DNA of 64,000 bases from Clusia tigrina (lineage: Eukaryota > Arthropoda > Insecta > Diptera > Clusiidae): NCBI GenBank assembly GCA_920105625.2, contig OV050031.1, positions 228,084,194 through 228,148,193 on the forward strand, read 5' to 3'. Positions 1-10,726 of the stretch are shown here, piece after piece. The translations under genes and the position numbers were made by a program. Below the pieces are notes generated by a model, which had not been told where the DNA came from, made no database searches, and worked only from the letters and a program-made list of their open reading frames with translations. Within the stretch, counting starts at the first letter, position 1; each line of letters begins with the position of its first letter.

Positions 1-727
1 TGCAACGTGCTCCTGCCCGCTTTCGACCAAAGTAAAATCCTTCTTTCCTGTGCGTGGCTCATGATTAACAGCTTCTCTAAGCAATTGGGTTGCTGTTTTC
101 AGTCGTGTGGTGCTATAAGAAGATGCTTACTCCACGGACTTGAAGAGCTAAATGCCGTGGTCGGGTCTGGATATGAGTTTGTACGGGTGAAAATAGAGCC
201 ATTTAGACCACTGGGTTCGGAGGATTCACCTTGGTTCACGCCTCATAGAGGCAATTAAGGAATTAAGTCATTATAGCAAGCACGGACGATTGAGTATGAA
301 TTACACCAGTTGAAATAAAGGCCTCTTGTGGGGGTTTACAATAATGTGTGCGCCTCAGCCTGAGAGTATTTAGTTAAACAATTTAAATTGTTATACTATA
401 AACACATTTTAAGCTCCTTTCTGCTTGCATAGAACTGAAACCCAAGAACTTTTCTCGGTGTAAACTTCATTGAAAGGGTTCTGATTTGCAGCTGTGGTTT
501 CAGTTCGGAGCTATTGAAAGTTTATGGAAAGTTGAAGTGAAGTTTAAAGCCACTTTCTCCACATGCTTCATGACAAGAATAGGTTCCTTGGCACATAATC
601 GTGTCTGTTAACAAATTCTCAAATTATTTCGTTATCAAACTCTCAAGTGTAGTTTTCCAGCCTGTTCAAATTGATATTTTGTTGTTGTTTAAGAACTGAT
701 GAGATACGAAGCAGCCAAAGTCAAAGT
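1..727. other. Gene-free stretch left of the satellite
   Basis: I see no supported gene, RNA or transposon end here. An open frame at 7-258 (83 codons) has no recognisable domain and is not flanked by convincing splice sites. The stretch is AT-rich. Confidence 0.5.
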
Positions 728-2289
728 ATGTACTAAAATACAATTAACGTTCAGTATATCCTTGAGAGATGATCCACTAAAACACAATTAAAGTTCAGTA
801 TATCCTTGAGAGATGATTCACTGAAACACAATTAACTCTCAGTATATCCTTGAGAGATTATCCACTAAAATACAATTAACTCTCAGTATATCCTTGAGAG
901 ATGATCCACTAAAGCACAATTAACGTTCAGTATATCCTTGAGAGATGATCCACTAAAATAAAATTGACGCTCAGTATATCCTTGAGAGATAATCCACTAG
1001 AACCCAATTAACGTTCAGTATATCCTTGAGAGATTATCCACTAGAATACAATTAACTCTCAGTATATCCTTGAGAGATGATCCACTAAAGCACAATTAAC
1101 GTTCAGTATATCCTTGAGAGATGATTCACTAAAACACAATTAACTCTCAGTATATCCTTGAGAGATTATCCACTAAAACACAATTAAAGCTAAGTATATC
1201 CTTGTGTGAATATCCACTAAAACACAATTAACGCTCAGTATATCCTTGAGAGATGATCCACTAAAACACAATTAACTCTCAGTATATCCTTGAGATATGA
1301 TTCACTAAAACACAATTGACGCTCAGTATATCCTTGAGAGATGATCCACTAGAACCCAATTAACGTTCAGTATATCCTTGAGAGATGATCCACTAGAACC
1401 CAATTAACGTTCAGTATATCCTTGAGAGATGATCCACTAGAACCCAATTGACGCTCAGTATATCCTTGAGAGATGATCCACTAGAACCCAATTAACGTTC
1501 AGTATATGCTTGAGAGATGATCCACTAGAACCCAATTAACGTTCAGTATATCCTTGAGAGATTATCCACTAGAATACAATTAACTCTCAGTATATCCTTG
1601 AGAGATGATCCACTAAAGCACAATTAACGCTCAGTATATCCTTGAGAGATGATTCACTAAAACACAATTAACTCTCAGTATATCCTTGAGAGATTATCCA
1701 CTAAAACACAATTAACGCTAAGTATATCCTTGTGTGAATATCCACTAAAACACAATTAACGCTCAGTATATCCTTGAGAGATGATCCACTAAAACACAAT
1801 TAACTCTCAGTATATCCTTGAGATATGATCCACTAAAGCACAATTAACGTTCAGTATATCCTTGAGAGATGATCCACTAAAATAAAATTGACGCTCAGTA
1901 TATCCTTGAGAGATGATCCACTAGAACCCAATTAACGTTCAGTATATCCTTGAGAGATTATCCACTAAAACACAATTAACTCTCAGTATATCCTTGAGAA
2001 ATTATCCACTAGAATACAATTAACGCTCAGTATATCCTTGAGAGATTATCTACTAAAATATAGTTAGCACTCAGTATATCCTTGAGAGATGATCCACTAA
2101 AACCCAATTAACGCTCAGTGTATCCTTGAGAGATTATCCACTAAAACACAATTAACGCTCAGTATATCCTTGAGAGATGATCCACTAAAATACAATTAAC
2201 GCTCAGTATATCCTTGAGAGATTATCCACTAAAACACAATTAACGCTCAGTATATCCTTGAGAGATTATCCTCTAAAACACAATTCACG
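728..2289. repeat. 44-bp tandem satellite array, about 35 copies
   Basis: The unit is 44 bp, with a conserved core CAGTATATCCTTGAGAG followed by ATGATCCACTAAAACACAATTAAC and variants. About 35 head-to-tail copies are present. Variants recur in order: the aberrant unit with TCCTTGTGTGAATATCC occurs with its core at 1189-1200 and again at 1717-1728, exactly 528 bp (12 units) apart, and the neighbouring variants match over this distance. This is higher-order repeat structure from block duplication. There are no coding frames and no spacers, so it is not a CRISPR-like array. Confidence 0.95.
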
Positions 2290-5200
2290 TTGTTTATCAC
2301 AGGAAATGAAAAATTTTGTGCACAATTTAAATTCGAATTCAATCGAAAGGAGAAGTGACGTCATTTGACAAAGGAACTTCTGACTACATAAGCCGGAATA
2401 CCTCCGCAGCACCAGTTAAATGCACGTAGTTGTAATATACGCAAAATTGGTTTCCTTTGGGCTCCAAAAACGGAAGCTAGTATCAAAATTCAAATAAAGT
2501 GTCCTGAAAACATAAACAATGATCACATTTCGGAGTGGCTCCTAAATTTGCACACGAATTGAGTTTGCAATATTTCGAGCTGGTTGTCTGCAGGCTCATA
2601 TCCTTTGCCTCTGTAAGTAAAGCCGTGACGGAAAAATTTCGCATAAAATGGAAATGAGTTAAGCGGAAATGGAACATTGTTAGAAATGTGCCTCAGGACA
2701 TTACGAGACGGAAGTGTAGCAAACAAAGCACACTTCTGCTGAAGCAACTCGAGGAATGGTGCCACTTAAACTGTAAATAGCTTCTATTGCAGAAATGCTT
2801 GTCTTTTATTGCTACGTTAACTTGTTTCCATATCATTAAGTTACCCTGATTCCTGAAACGTATTTTGTGGACTTTTGACGACTGATTGCGGTGGCTGTTT
2901 TTGTGCCCATCGCTCGCTTGCTAAACTAAATACGTTAGTTTATTCCCCAAGAACAGCCACGGAACGCATTTCCAAAGAATGGCCTAATTAAGATGTATTG
3001 GGTCGTGCGAGTACGAGTACGAGGATTGTGTACGTAATCAATCGAAGTTCGTACAAATTGGCGAATGCTTCATTATGAAAGACGCTGCTATCACAATAGT
3101 GTGCCTCTCCCAACTTAAATGCCAAATCAAGGTCTCTGGGCGAACTGTGCCGACAACCTTGGGTGCCCGCAATCAGAATAAAGCCCAGAAAAGTGCCAAC
3201 ACAACTGCCGCATGCTCCTGTGCTACGCTGCAGGGCTCTGTGGCAGCTGTGCACTTCGCTTCTACACAGATTCGTCGTAAAGATAAACAATTGAAACTTC
3301 ATTACGGCCTCGCGTCTTACCATTCAATTGGAAGATTTATTTGAGTATTCCGCACAGAGATGGTCAGATGAAGAGATACGGACAAGCAGGTCCGGAATAA
3401 AACGTCGTACACAAATGGCAGCAATAAAAGCGGATTGCAAATACTTGGCATTTAGTCAGGAATGGCAGAGCACTGCAATAATAGAGGCGTCTGCAGCTCT
3501 CAGGCTGCAGAGCACATAAAGTGGACAGAAGATAAAATCAATTCTCGTGCATTTATTGCAGCTTCTGTGTCAAAGTGCTTCAAAGGGATAAATAACCTTT
3601 CATAATTGTACCAGATAAGCGAGGAATTATTGCGAAGTAAGAACATGAACTGCATATTGTGCGGAAACCCTTTTCCATCAACGAAACAACTTCTTTGCAG
3701 ACTTTTCATTTTTATTTATTTGTCTTTCAACGTTTTCGCTCCGAAGTTTTACTTACTGCTTCTCTATTCAATTATCTTGAGCAGCAAAACCGACAACAAC
3801 TTCTCGTAGTGAGGCATGTCTCGCTGCAACAGCTTCTTTTCGTTTGCCTTGCGTAACAATTTGCCACATCAGCGGGAGCGCAGTGGCAAGGCACTGGCTC
3901 GACTTGAGCTCAAAATGTGTGCCTCTGTGCGATCGCTTATGCGAGTATGTGGAACAAGCATTGTATGTGTTTCCTTGCCATAAAAGAAAAAGTTTTCCTC
4001 CGCATTGCCACGAAGGCCGCAGAATGCCGTTGGAGTTTTCCAAAACCACAAATTGAAATTTATTCCGTGTCAGTTTCTGCTTGTATGTGTAGAAGAGAAT
4101 TTCATTTAATTTATAAGTTATGCATATACAAGTGCAGTCGTATTTATGTGTAAATAAACGTTGGGGTGAGTATGCTCCAGAGTGCGTGTGCCTTTCCATC
4201 ATTACTTTAAATGCGGTAGTTACGTCTTTGTGACTTTTCGCCACTTCTGTGTATAAATTCCGTTAATGTTCTAGTAGTGCAGCTCCCGTCCACTCCTCAG
4301 TCCCCCTCCATTCCCCAGTCACCCTCCACTCCCCTGTCGGCCTCCGGCTGTCTGTCTCAATTTACAAATGTGCACTGCACGCGCAAATGTAAACATAAAA
4401 AGTTTTAATTTACAAAGAAAAGTAATATCGTTTAACCAACATATTCTGAACTACGTGGCGTATGAGTGACACACGCTGAATGTTATTTCTGAGAAATTGC
4501 AAAAAAATTGTTATACTAAATAAATTATAAATAACAAAAATTTGTGGAAAAATCCAAACTATAAACTCAGTATATTTCATCCTTGAGGGAGTGTCTCTCT
4601 TAAATGCACACATTTTATTAAAGGACACGTTTTTCAATAACAATTTGCGATTGAAGTTGATGATGATGGTGATGCTGATGACAATGACAACGACAACAAC
4701 AATGCTAACAAATATGAAAAACGTGCTGCCACCAGCGCAGCTGCAGGAGGCATTAACACACATAACAATCGCAAGTCTGGCAGTACATAATGACAGAGGC
4801 GACCGTCGGTTGCATATTAACAAAAGAAGGGTTAACTTTGCGTGACTTCCGTTGTCAACACATCAATACGAGCATATTCAGACACGCTGTTACGTGCACA
4901 CATTTATGTAGACATGAATTGATGGCCAAAATTATCAAAACTGGTGCATTAGAGTGTTGTGAATGATTACTTCTAGTGATGCCGAGAAGAGTCCTGTAAC
5001 GAATGCGAATACTGTTAGCAGAAGCAACGATCGCCGAATGAGTACTTATTTGAAGGAACGTGACTTTTAGCTACTTCCTTTCTCTATAGAAGGAACATCT
5101 AGGAAGAAAAGAACCTGATAACTTTAATTGTGACTCTTTGACATCACAAAACGAACGAAATGCTATGGCTTTACGGAAGAAACGCCGGTACTAAACCTGT

Positions 5201-5348
5201 AGGGCATAGTAGATCGGACAGTTGGGATCACATGGATCATAAATGAAAAAAGTAAGTAAAGGGAATAGTTTGTATCTATCATTCTTGCTTACTACTTGCA
5301 AAAAGAATGATTTCTTTAAGGCACCATTTCATTAATAAGATGATTTTA
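2290..5348. other. Gene-free AT-rich stretch
   Basis: Several short open frames exist on both strands (for example 3075-3344 and 3768-4244), but none shows a recognisable domain, repeat-free composition or splice context. I see no RNA gene or transposon end. A CT/CCCTCC-rich patch lies near 4285-4345, and a short GATGATG/ACAACAAC-rich patch near 4660-4700. Confidence 0.5.
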
Positions 5349-5540
5349 CCGGCCTCTGCGGCCTAGTGGCAAGCATGCTAGACTAGCAGGTTCAAATCCT
5401 GCCACGGGCTTGGTCTCAAAAATGTTTTTTTAAAAAAAATCGTCTTCTCTACAAGTGAAGGCCTCAGTAGGTAGCTAGTACTCATTCCCCAACTCCTGGC
5501 AGTCATAATTAATTATGGTGTAAGATATTGAAACATAAAC
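5349..5540 (+). repeat. tRNA-derived SINE, copy 1
   Basis: The 5' part is tRNA-like. An A-box-like segment (CCTAGTGGCAAGCATG) is followed about 25 bp later by a B box, GGTTCAAATCC. The tRNA-unrelated body (GAAGGCCTCAGTAGGTAGC, then ACTCATTCCCCAACTCC) is shared almost word for word with the copy at 28032-28245. The tRNA-like part lacks a full cloverleaf, so it is a retroposon with an internal pol III promoter and not a tRNA gene. Confidence 0.8.
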
Positions 5541-5549
5541 GATTGCATA

Positions 5550-5726
5550 CTTTTAGGATCCCATCTGGAGTTTGAGAGAATGAGTGCACCACCCTATGTA
5601 TTTAAGCCAAGACACAATCCATAAAAAAGTTCCTTCGATGCTTTTAGGATACCTCTATTAAGTGGAGTTCACAACGAGAGAGGTGTATATAAGTCAAGAC
5701 ACGATCTATTCGAGAAAAGAACCCTC
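5550..5726 (+). repeat. Two tandem promoter-like units, 91-bp period
   Basis: CTTTTAGGAT starts units at about 5550 and 5641. Each unit carries a TATA-like segment followed by a common tail (GTATTTAAGCCAAGACAC in the first, GTATATAAGTCAAGACAC in the second). A third related TATA segment (GTATATAAGCC) follows at about 5849. The arrangement suggests duplicated core-promoter sequence, either of a heat-shock-type gene or of a retroelement terminal repeat. Confidence 0.55.
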
Positions 5727-5768
5727 TGGAAATTTCTTTATTGTGTAGATAATATTCGATAAGTGTAG

Positions 5769-5798
5769 AGAAGATTCGAGAATGTTCCAGAAACTTCT
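5769..5798. promoter_or_regulatory. Heat-shock element, six perfect pentamers
   Basis: Six contiguous pentamers alternate nGAAn, nTTCn, nGAAn, nTTCn, nGAAn, nTTCn without a mismatch. This is the binding-site architecture of trimeric heat shock factor. Two further two-pentamer sites lie at 5728-5737 (GGAAATTTCT) and 5821-5830 (AGAATTTTCT). A TATA box follows at 5850. Spacing and density resemble fly hsp70 promoters. No heat-shock protein frame is present downstream, so the promoter looks orphaned, or it belongs to a mobile element. Confidence 0.8.
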
Positions 5799-5849
5799 TT
5801 AACAGTGTAGAGAATATGCTAGAATTTTCTACTCCAACCATTCAAGAGG

Positions 5850-5857
5850 TATATAAG
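5850..5857 (+). promoter_or_regulatory. TATA box of the heat-shock-type promoter
   Basis: TATATAAG lies 20 bp after the proximal heat-shock element and 52 bp after the six-pentamer site. Transcription would be expected to start near 5880. Confidence 0.65.
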
Positions 5858-5879
5858 CCACCACACTATTAAAGTAGAG

Positions 5880-6036
5880 ACGCAGTTGTATAGCAATCGT
5901 AACAGTGTGTACATCGTGCATTTTTAATCGAAAGAGTAACATTTGCAATTGTGATTAAGAAGTAATAAAGTGATTAAATGAATTATTAAATAAAGTGCAA
6001 AGTGTAATAAGGTAAACTTTAAGCCTAATATTAAGT
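5880..6036 (+). other. A-rich leader downstream of the heat-shock-type promoter
   Basis: The stretch is purine- and A-rich with little secondary structure and no open frame of note, as in the untranslated leaders of fly heat-shock mRNAs. It ends at a 9-bp direct repeat ATATTAAGT (6028-6036), beyond which a retrotransposon fragment is inserted. Similar A-rich sequence resumes at 6342-6410 on the other side. Its role as a leader is an inference. Confidence 0.45.
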
Positions 6037-6332
6037 GTGTAGATAGATAGATATATTTAAGGGTGTTATACACCGCGACCTGAAAGATATATTGCGATGC
6101 CAATATTTATTTGAAAGATGACGAAAGTCTCATCTACAGATTTTCTTTCAGGTTAATTTTCAACAGGAATTTATATATTTTGGAGGAATTATGTTGAGGG
6201 ATCTTGCTCATATCTAAGATATATTCGCCAAAACACCTGAGTCTATTATGTACCAATAGTCCGCAGTCTGTGATCAGGTGTAGTGAGGTTTCGTCCCTTT
6301 ATCACCACAGAATGGACAGATGCCATCTGAAG
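6037..6332 (-). mobile_element. 5'-truncated non-LTR retrotransposon end, copy 1
   Basis: This 296-bp piece is the 3' end of a non-LTR retrotransposon in minus orientation. It starts on the plus strand with a GATA-type tail (AGATAGATAGATA) and contains GTTATACACCGCGACCTG, shared with 8521-8819 and 62915-63537. A direct repeat ATATTAAGT flanks it at 6028-6036 and 6333-6341 and looks like the target-site duplication. On the minus strand the remnant translates to part of the Cys-rich C-terminus of the reverse-transcriptase protein. It is non-functional. Confidence 0.85.
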
Positions 6333-6579
6333 ATATTAAGTTTGGAAACAGCAACAATTAAGTAAAGTTAGTTATTTTAATTGAACCAGCGAGTGTTTGA
6401 TTACTACACAATCCAGTGGTACGAATCCGAGTATAGCGAGTTAGAGTAAATTGTCAGTAGGGCAATTTCGTAACAATATAATAATAATAAGATTCTGTTT
6501 GGCTGCTGTATAAAAGACTTCACAGATATCCTGGATTAAAAGAGAAAAAAGGGCATATCTTTTATGTGCCTTTAAGGAG

Positions 6580-6760
6580 ACGCCTTTGCATGTGTTGACA
6601 GAATGTCCGGCTCTCATGCACACCCGCAGGAAATACTTGAGATTCTTCAAAGGCTCTGCCAGTGATGTGAAACCTCTGGAGCCAAAACTTGTCATCACGT
6701 TTATCCAGAGGATAGGACTCAAAGATGTACTTTCAACCTCTGATGGGGGGCACAATGGAT
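6580..6760 (+). pseudogene. Non-LTR retrotransposon C-terminal remnant
   Basis: The plus strand reads HVLTECPALMHTRRKYLRFF and continues for some 40 residues. It matches the Cys/His-rich segment at the end of non-LTR retrotransposon proteins (compare LLCTYPA and ILRTCPA in other remnants of this window). No reverse transcriptase or RNase H remains. It is a decayed fragment of a different subfamily from the one at 6037-6332. Confidence 0.55.
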
Positions 6761-8256
6761 CGAAAGGGCGCGTTGATTTAAGTCACAATAATAATGTGCC
6801 TTTGATGATTCCGATCTCGTCAGTGTAAGAAATTCGAATGTTCCTTTAGAAACTCGAAGGTACAAAGTAAATCAACCGGGGCAAATGCACTACTCTGGGA
6901 AAATATCGAGACAGTAATATTTTTCTAAGCTGATCACTTTGTAGGAAAGGGCTACGAATCCGCATTATTAAGAGAATAACGACTCTAACATATCCAGAAG
7001 AGGCTTATGGCCACACCCTTGTTATCCACTGCAACTGCAATCGTTATGAACCTACTCCCTCCGTTCAATAATTGAATCCCTTTGCCTCGTTTAGCCATCG
7101 CTGGCGGCATCTGCATACTAATTACCAGAATGTTTGCTAAATGGAATATTAATTGTATTTTGTTATTAAACTATTAAAATGAGATAACAACCGCAGACAC
7201 TGAGCTATCTGGGACTGTGGAATGTTGCAATCATCAAACACAGCCGCACACACACACGCCCAGGCGCGCACATGCACCAAGGATGCCAGCGCCACTGCAG
7301 CAGCCCAGCATTTCATATTTTAATGAACTTGCCAGCGCTGTAAATGTAAACATTTATGCATTGCTTGTGAACTGGAATTTAATCACATGTGTACAGCAAT
7401 TATATTAGTTTTAATTGTGCAGTAATTTCGAAATGACTGAGAGATGTGAGCTCGTGGCTGATTTCAGGAGCAAGTGCACTCCTGACCTTTCGGTAATTGG
7501 AGTATGCATATTAATTAATTCAAATTAAACTGCAGCCGATAGACAAACCAAGACATGCCGCCCCATGTATCTCGTGTCCATGGCGACCCCAGGCAGTCGT
7601 AGCTGTGCGCAACCCAAACAAAGCCGTTAAAGTTTGAGTTAAATATAAATTTCATTGCTCATTTACCCTCATTTATATGCAAATTGTCAGGCCGAATGCT
7701 TCACGGAATGATGCCAGGACTACAAACAAGAAAGAAAACTGAGCTTTGGTTGATTTTCATGCGCTGCGTGCTGTAACTGAATACGCTGTGGGAAAATGCA
7801 ATGATTGAAATTTTAAAACTTAGATAAGGAGTAGGAACTTTGCTTATGGCTGAACAAGTTGGCTGGCACTGAGTGCTCAACTCCAACTTGATGCGGCTTT
7901 AAAAATACTGAAAAAAGTGTCTCTGAGACAGCGATAGTTGTAAATAAAAATGGGTTTTTTACGCTGTGAGAGAACTGGCAACAACGCCTCTTATTTAAAT
8001 GGGAAGCGAGAGCAAATTGATTGTGTGTCATGAAACTAATTTCATTACTATTTGGTGTGACAGTCGTCGAAAACAAGCATCCTGACTGGCATATCCAAGT
8101 GCTTGAATGTGGATGTCGCTGGTGCGAGGCAGGATTTAATCAATGTGTTGGTTGGTCTGTGAATATGGGCCACGAAGTAGAAATCGATACGCTAATATTG
8201 ACAGCTAATTGTATCATTCTCGTGGTGAAAGGTGCTTTAGACATTGGCTTCAAATA
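6761..8256. other. Gene-free stretch
   Basis: There are only short open frames without domains. A short (AC)n-like patch lies at 7243-7262. I see no RNA gene or transposon terminus. Confidence 0.45.
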
Positions 8257-8510
8257 CTAGGTAGGTAGGTAGGTAGGTAGGAGTGGCCGGCTAGTTTGCC
8301 AAAAGCGCACACGTAATGGCCCATTGTGACACCACGGTGTGGCTCCGTTCACTACACGTGACTAAAGATTTCTCTTACTTGTGATGGAGATAGTCAGTGC
8401 AAGAAGAGCGCCGGGAAAGGCACGACTCCCCCATTATGTCGCAGGAGACCATCCTGTCCCTAATATTAAAGGATGACAGCTCTGTCAGGCTTGTAAGAAA
8501 TGGGGCACCA
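8257..8510 (-). mobile_element. Probable non-LTR 3' end with (TAGG)n tail
   Basis: Six TAGG units at about 8259-8281 border a stretch that continues to 8510, where the younger insertion at 8521-8819 interrupts it. Tandem TAGG/CCTA tetramers also end the remnants near 26690 and 37890, so this is most likely the 3' tail of a minus-oriented non-LTR element. The RNase H remnant at 8830-9305 would be the same element continued. Confidence 0.5.
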
Positions 8511-8520
8511 AAGGTGCGAT

Positions 8521-8819
8521 GTTGTGTATATCTTCAGATACCTTCTATCGATTCTGTTGAGAAAGGAGAGTGACGAAACCTCACTGCACCTGATCACAGA
8601 TTGCGGATCTTTGGCACACAAAAGACTCAGGTGTTTTGGAGAATATGTCTTAGCAAAATCCCTCAACTTTATTCCTCCAAAATATAAGAATTCCTGTCGA
8701 AAATTAACCTGACAGAAGATTTATAGATGAGACTATCCTCATCTTTTAACTAAAAAGGGACATCACAATAGATCTTTCAGGTCGCAGTGGATAACACCCT
8801 TAAATATATCTATCTATCT
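8521..8819 (+). mobile_element. 5'-truncated non-LTR retrotransposon end, copy 2
   Basis: This 299-bp plus-oriented copy of the family also at 6037-6332 and 62915-63537 ends in TATCTATCT. The direct repeat AAGGTGCGAT occurs at 8511-8520 and 8820-8829 and is a clear 10-bp target-site duplication. Read in the plus direction it keeps the end of the open frame (ESDETSLHLITDCGSL and onward), the Cys/His segment of the reverse-transcriptase protein. It is nested in an older, oppositely oriented retrotransposon. Confidence 0.88.
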
Positions 8820-8829
8820 AAGGTGCGAT

Positions 8830-9305
8830 TTCTTCTTCTGCTCGAGGATGGGCAGTGACATAAGAGGTGGGGAACTATCTCGTCCTCCTCCTCGAAACCA
8901 CAGCCTCCGGGTATTTCCGTTTGATATCGAGCTTGGGTGTTGCCAGTGGGATGCCGATATTTACGGAGGGCTGAATTTGGTGCAGTAGGCTGCCTGCCTT
9001 GGCAAGCTCGTCCGCCTCGCAGTTGCCCGGGATTTCGCTATATCCGGGGACCCAGACTAGTTGCACTCGAGAGTAACTTGAGAACTCATTTAGAGATGTT
9101 CGACATTCATGAACGAGTCTTGAGGTGGCCGCAGAGTCAAAGAGAGATTTAATGGCAGCTTGGTTGTCTGAGAAGATGGATACCTCGTCTGCGCCGATAT
9201 CGCTATTCGGCACCTGTATCGATATTGTTCTTCAGCTTCCATTTGGCTGCGTGATAAATGGCCATGACCTCAGCCTGAAATACGCTGCAATGGTCAGGGA
9301 GACGT
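8830..9305 (-). pseudogene. RNase H domain remnant of a non-LTR retrotransposon
   Basis: The minus strand encodes VFQAEVMAIYHAAKWKL (about 9230-9290), then after a frame change FSDNQAAIKSLFDSAATSRLV and VQLVWVPGYSEIPGNCEADELA. These are the E, D and final G-H-like/D blocks of a retroelement-encoded RNase H. Catalytic-type residues are visible in QAE, SDNQAA and NCEADELA, although the usual GH before xxIPGN is GY here. A stop and frame break near 9210 show it is dead. It probably belongs with the tail at 8257-8510. Confidence 0.8.
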
Positions 9306-10178
9306 AGGGCAATGTTTAAGTACAGTTTGTCGGAAAAGATACCGCTGCCGCCTCTATCTCCAAGTTAATCACACAATCAATTTATTCTAATTACAACAAA
9401 ACAGAGTTTCAGCGCCTGGAACTGCATGTCCTTCAAAATGAACCTGTGAGTATCTTCACATATTCTGGCAGTGTTCACTTTGGAAGTCGGAACTACTCTC
9501 AAGCTTCCTACTTTCTTCTTTGCAAAAGCTGACTAGAAATATACAAACAACACTTTTGCAAGTCCTCTCATCATTCAATTTAATCGAAATCCTTGGCACT
9601 CCCCAGTTGGGGTATCTTTATAAACTATTAAAGAACTTTTTTTAAAAATAAACAAATAATTATGACAAAAGCCCTCCTAAGAATTAGGAGTGATTGGGCT
9701 GTGGCAACATCAGTACCATGTACGTTGATTCCACTCGCGTTTTTTATACTCTTACAATTTATATGCAGTACTCCGGAAATGTATAAAGTCCTCCTCCAAA
9801 GGATTCAGGTAGTATTTTTCCTCCACCACACATTCGCCCCGGTCGTTCATCCTCTTTCGAGCGAAAACAGAGCATGTGGTTAGTATCTGTTCGAAGTTTA
9901 TCGTGGGCCATCACTCCTTTTTTGCTTTGAGCATTATCACCTTTGCTACTAACAGCATGTTGACAGTGACCTAATGCAGCGGCGGCTGTGCGCAGGATTT
10001 GCTGCGGCTAGTTCAGGAGTGTATGCGGATTTTGTGGATTTCAACTGCATATCAATAAGTTAAAAGTTTCAGTTTAGTTTTCTGTACTTTCGAACGCAAT
10101 TAATTATAAGGAGCAGAGGACAGTTTGACTGTTGACCGGAGAATTCTTCAATAGTACAAAATGGGCATAGGACATTGT
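9306..10178. other. Gene-free stretch
   Basis: No supported coding frame, RNA gene or repeat is visible. Confidence 0.45.
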
Positions 10179-10179
10179 G

Positions 10180-10278
10180 TTGGCGTGGTTTTCAAAGGTA
10201 CGACCTCTGGTCTAGTGAACTAGCTGCTGGCGTGGGTTTCAAAGGTACGACCTCTGGTCTAGTGAACTAGCTGCTGGC
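10180..10278. repeat. Direct tandem duplication, 47-bp unit, two copies
   Basis: The segment TTTCAAAGGTACGACCTCTG continuing to GTGAACTAGCTGCTGGCG occurs twice in a row with a single-base difference, at roughly 10181-10227 and 10228-10274. I see no coding or structural role. Confidence 0.85.
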
Positions 10279-10720
10279 GCTGGGCTACCGAGGCCGACAA
10301 ACAAAGTTTTGATTTATTCCTTTTGTTGTAGCGATATCAAGCATACAAATCCTTTGAATATTTTAGTTAAGTTTGCGCCATTAATAACGAATTACAAAAG
10401 TTTATCATACATAGCGCCTTAGTGTGTAGTAGGATTACTACTCGTTATAATTTTTCTAATTTTATAACAGATCTGAATATAATTTGTACTCGAATTGCGT
10501 GACAAACTGACTAGTAAGGATTCTAATTTGTATAAATTTTTCTGAAGACGGACACTGATGACAAAAAGAGGGATTCATACGAGTACTTGGCTGTATGCGG
10601 TCGAGAAGTAAAGCCTGCCACTATCTAATCAACTCATATACTATGTGTCATGACTGAATTTACTCTGCCCAAAGGATAGCAGTCTTCACTTAACTAGGAT
10701 ATTGGTGACTTCGCAATAAG
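10279..10720. other. 3' flank of the IQ-motif gene, gene-free
   Basis: No coding or repeat feature is visible. It lies downstream of the minus-strand gene ending at 10722. Confidence 0.4.
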
Positions 10721-10726
10721 TTTATT
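10721..10726 (-). other. Polyadenylation signal overlapping the stop codon
   Basis: On the minus strand AATAAA overlaps the TAA stop of the IQ-motif gene (AAAATAAAC). It is the closest canonical signal I see. Use of it would give a transcript with an extremely short 3' untranslated region. It could equally be chance, from the Lys-rich tail followed by TAA. Confidence 0.35.

Noticed and set aside
3768..4244. 158-codon minus-strand frame as a gene
   Set aside because: No domain, biased composition or splice partner; overlapping frames of similar length exist on the other strand.
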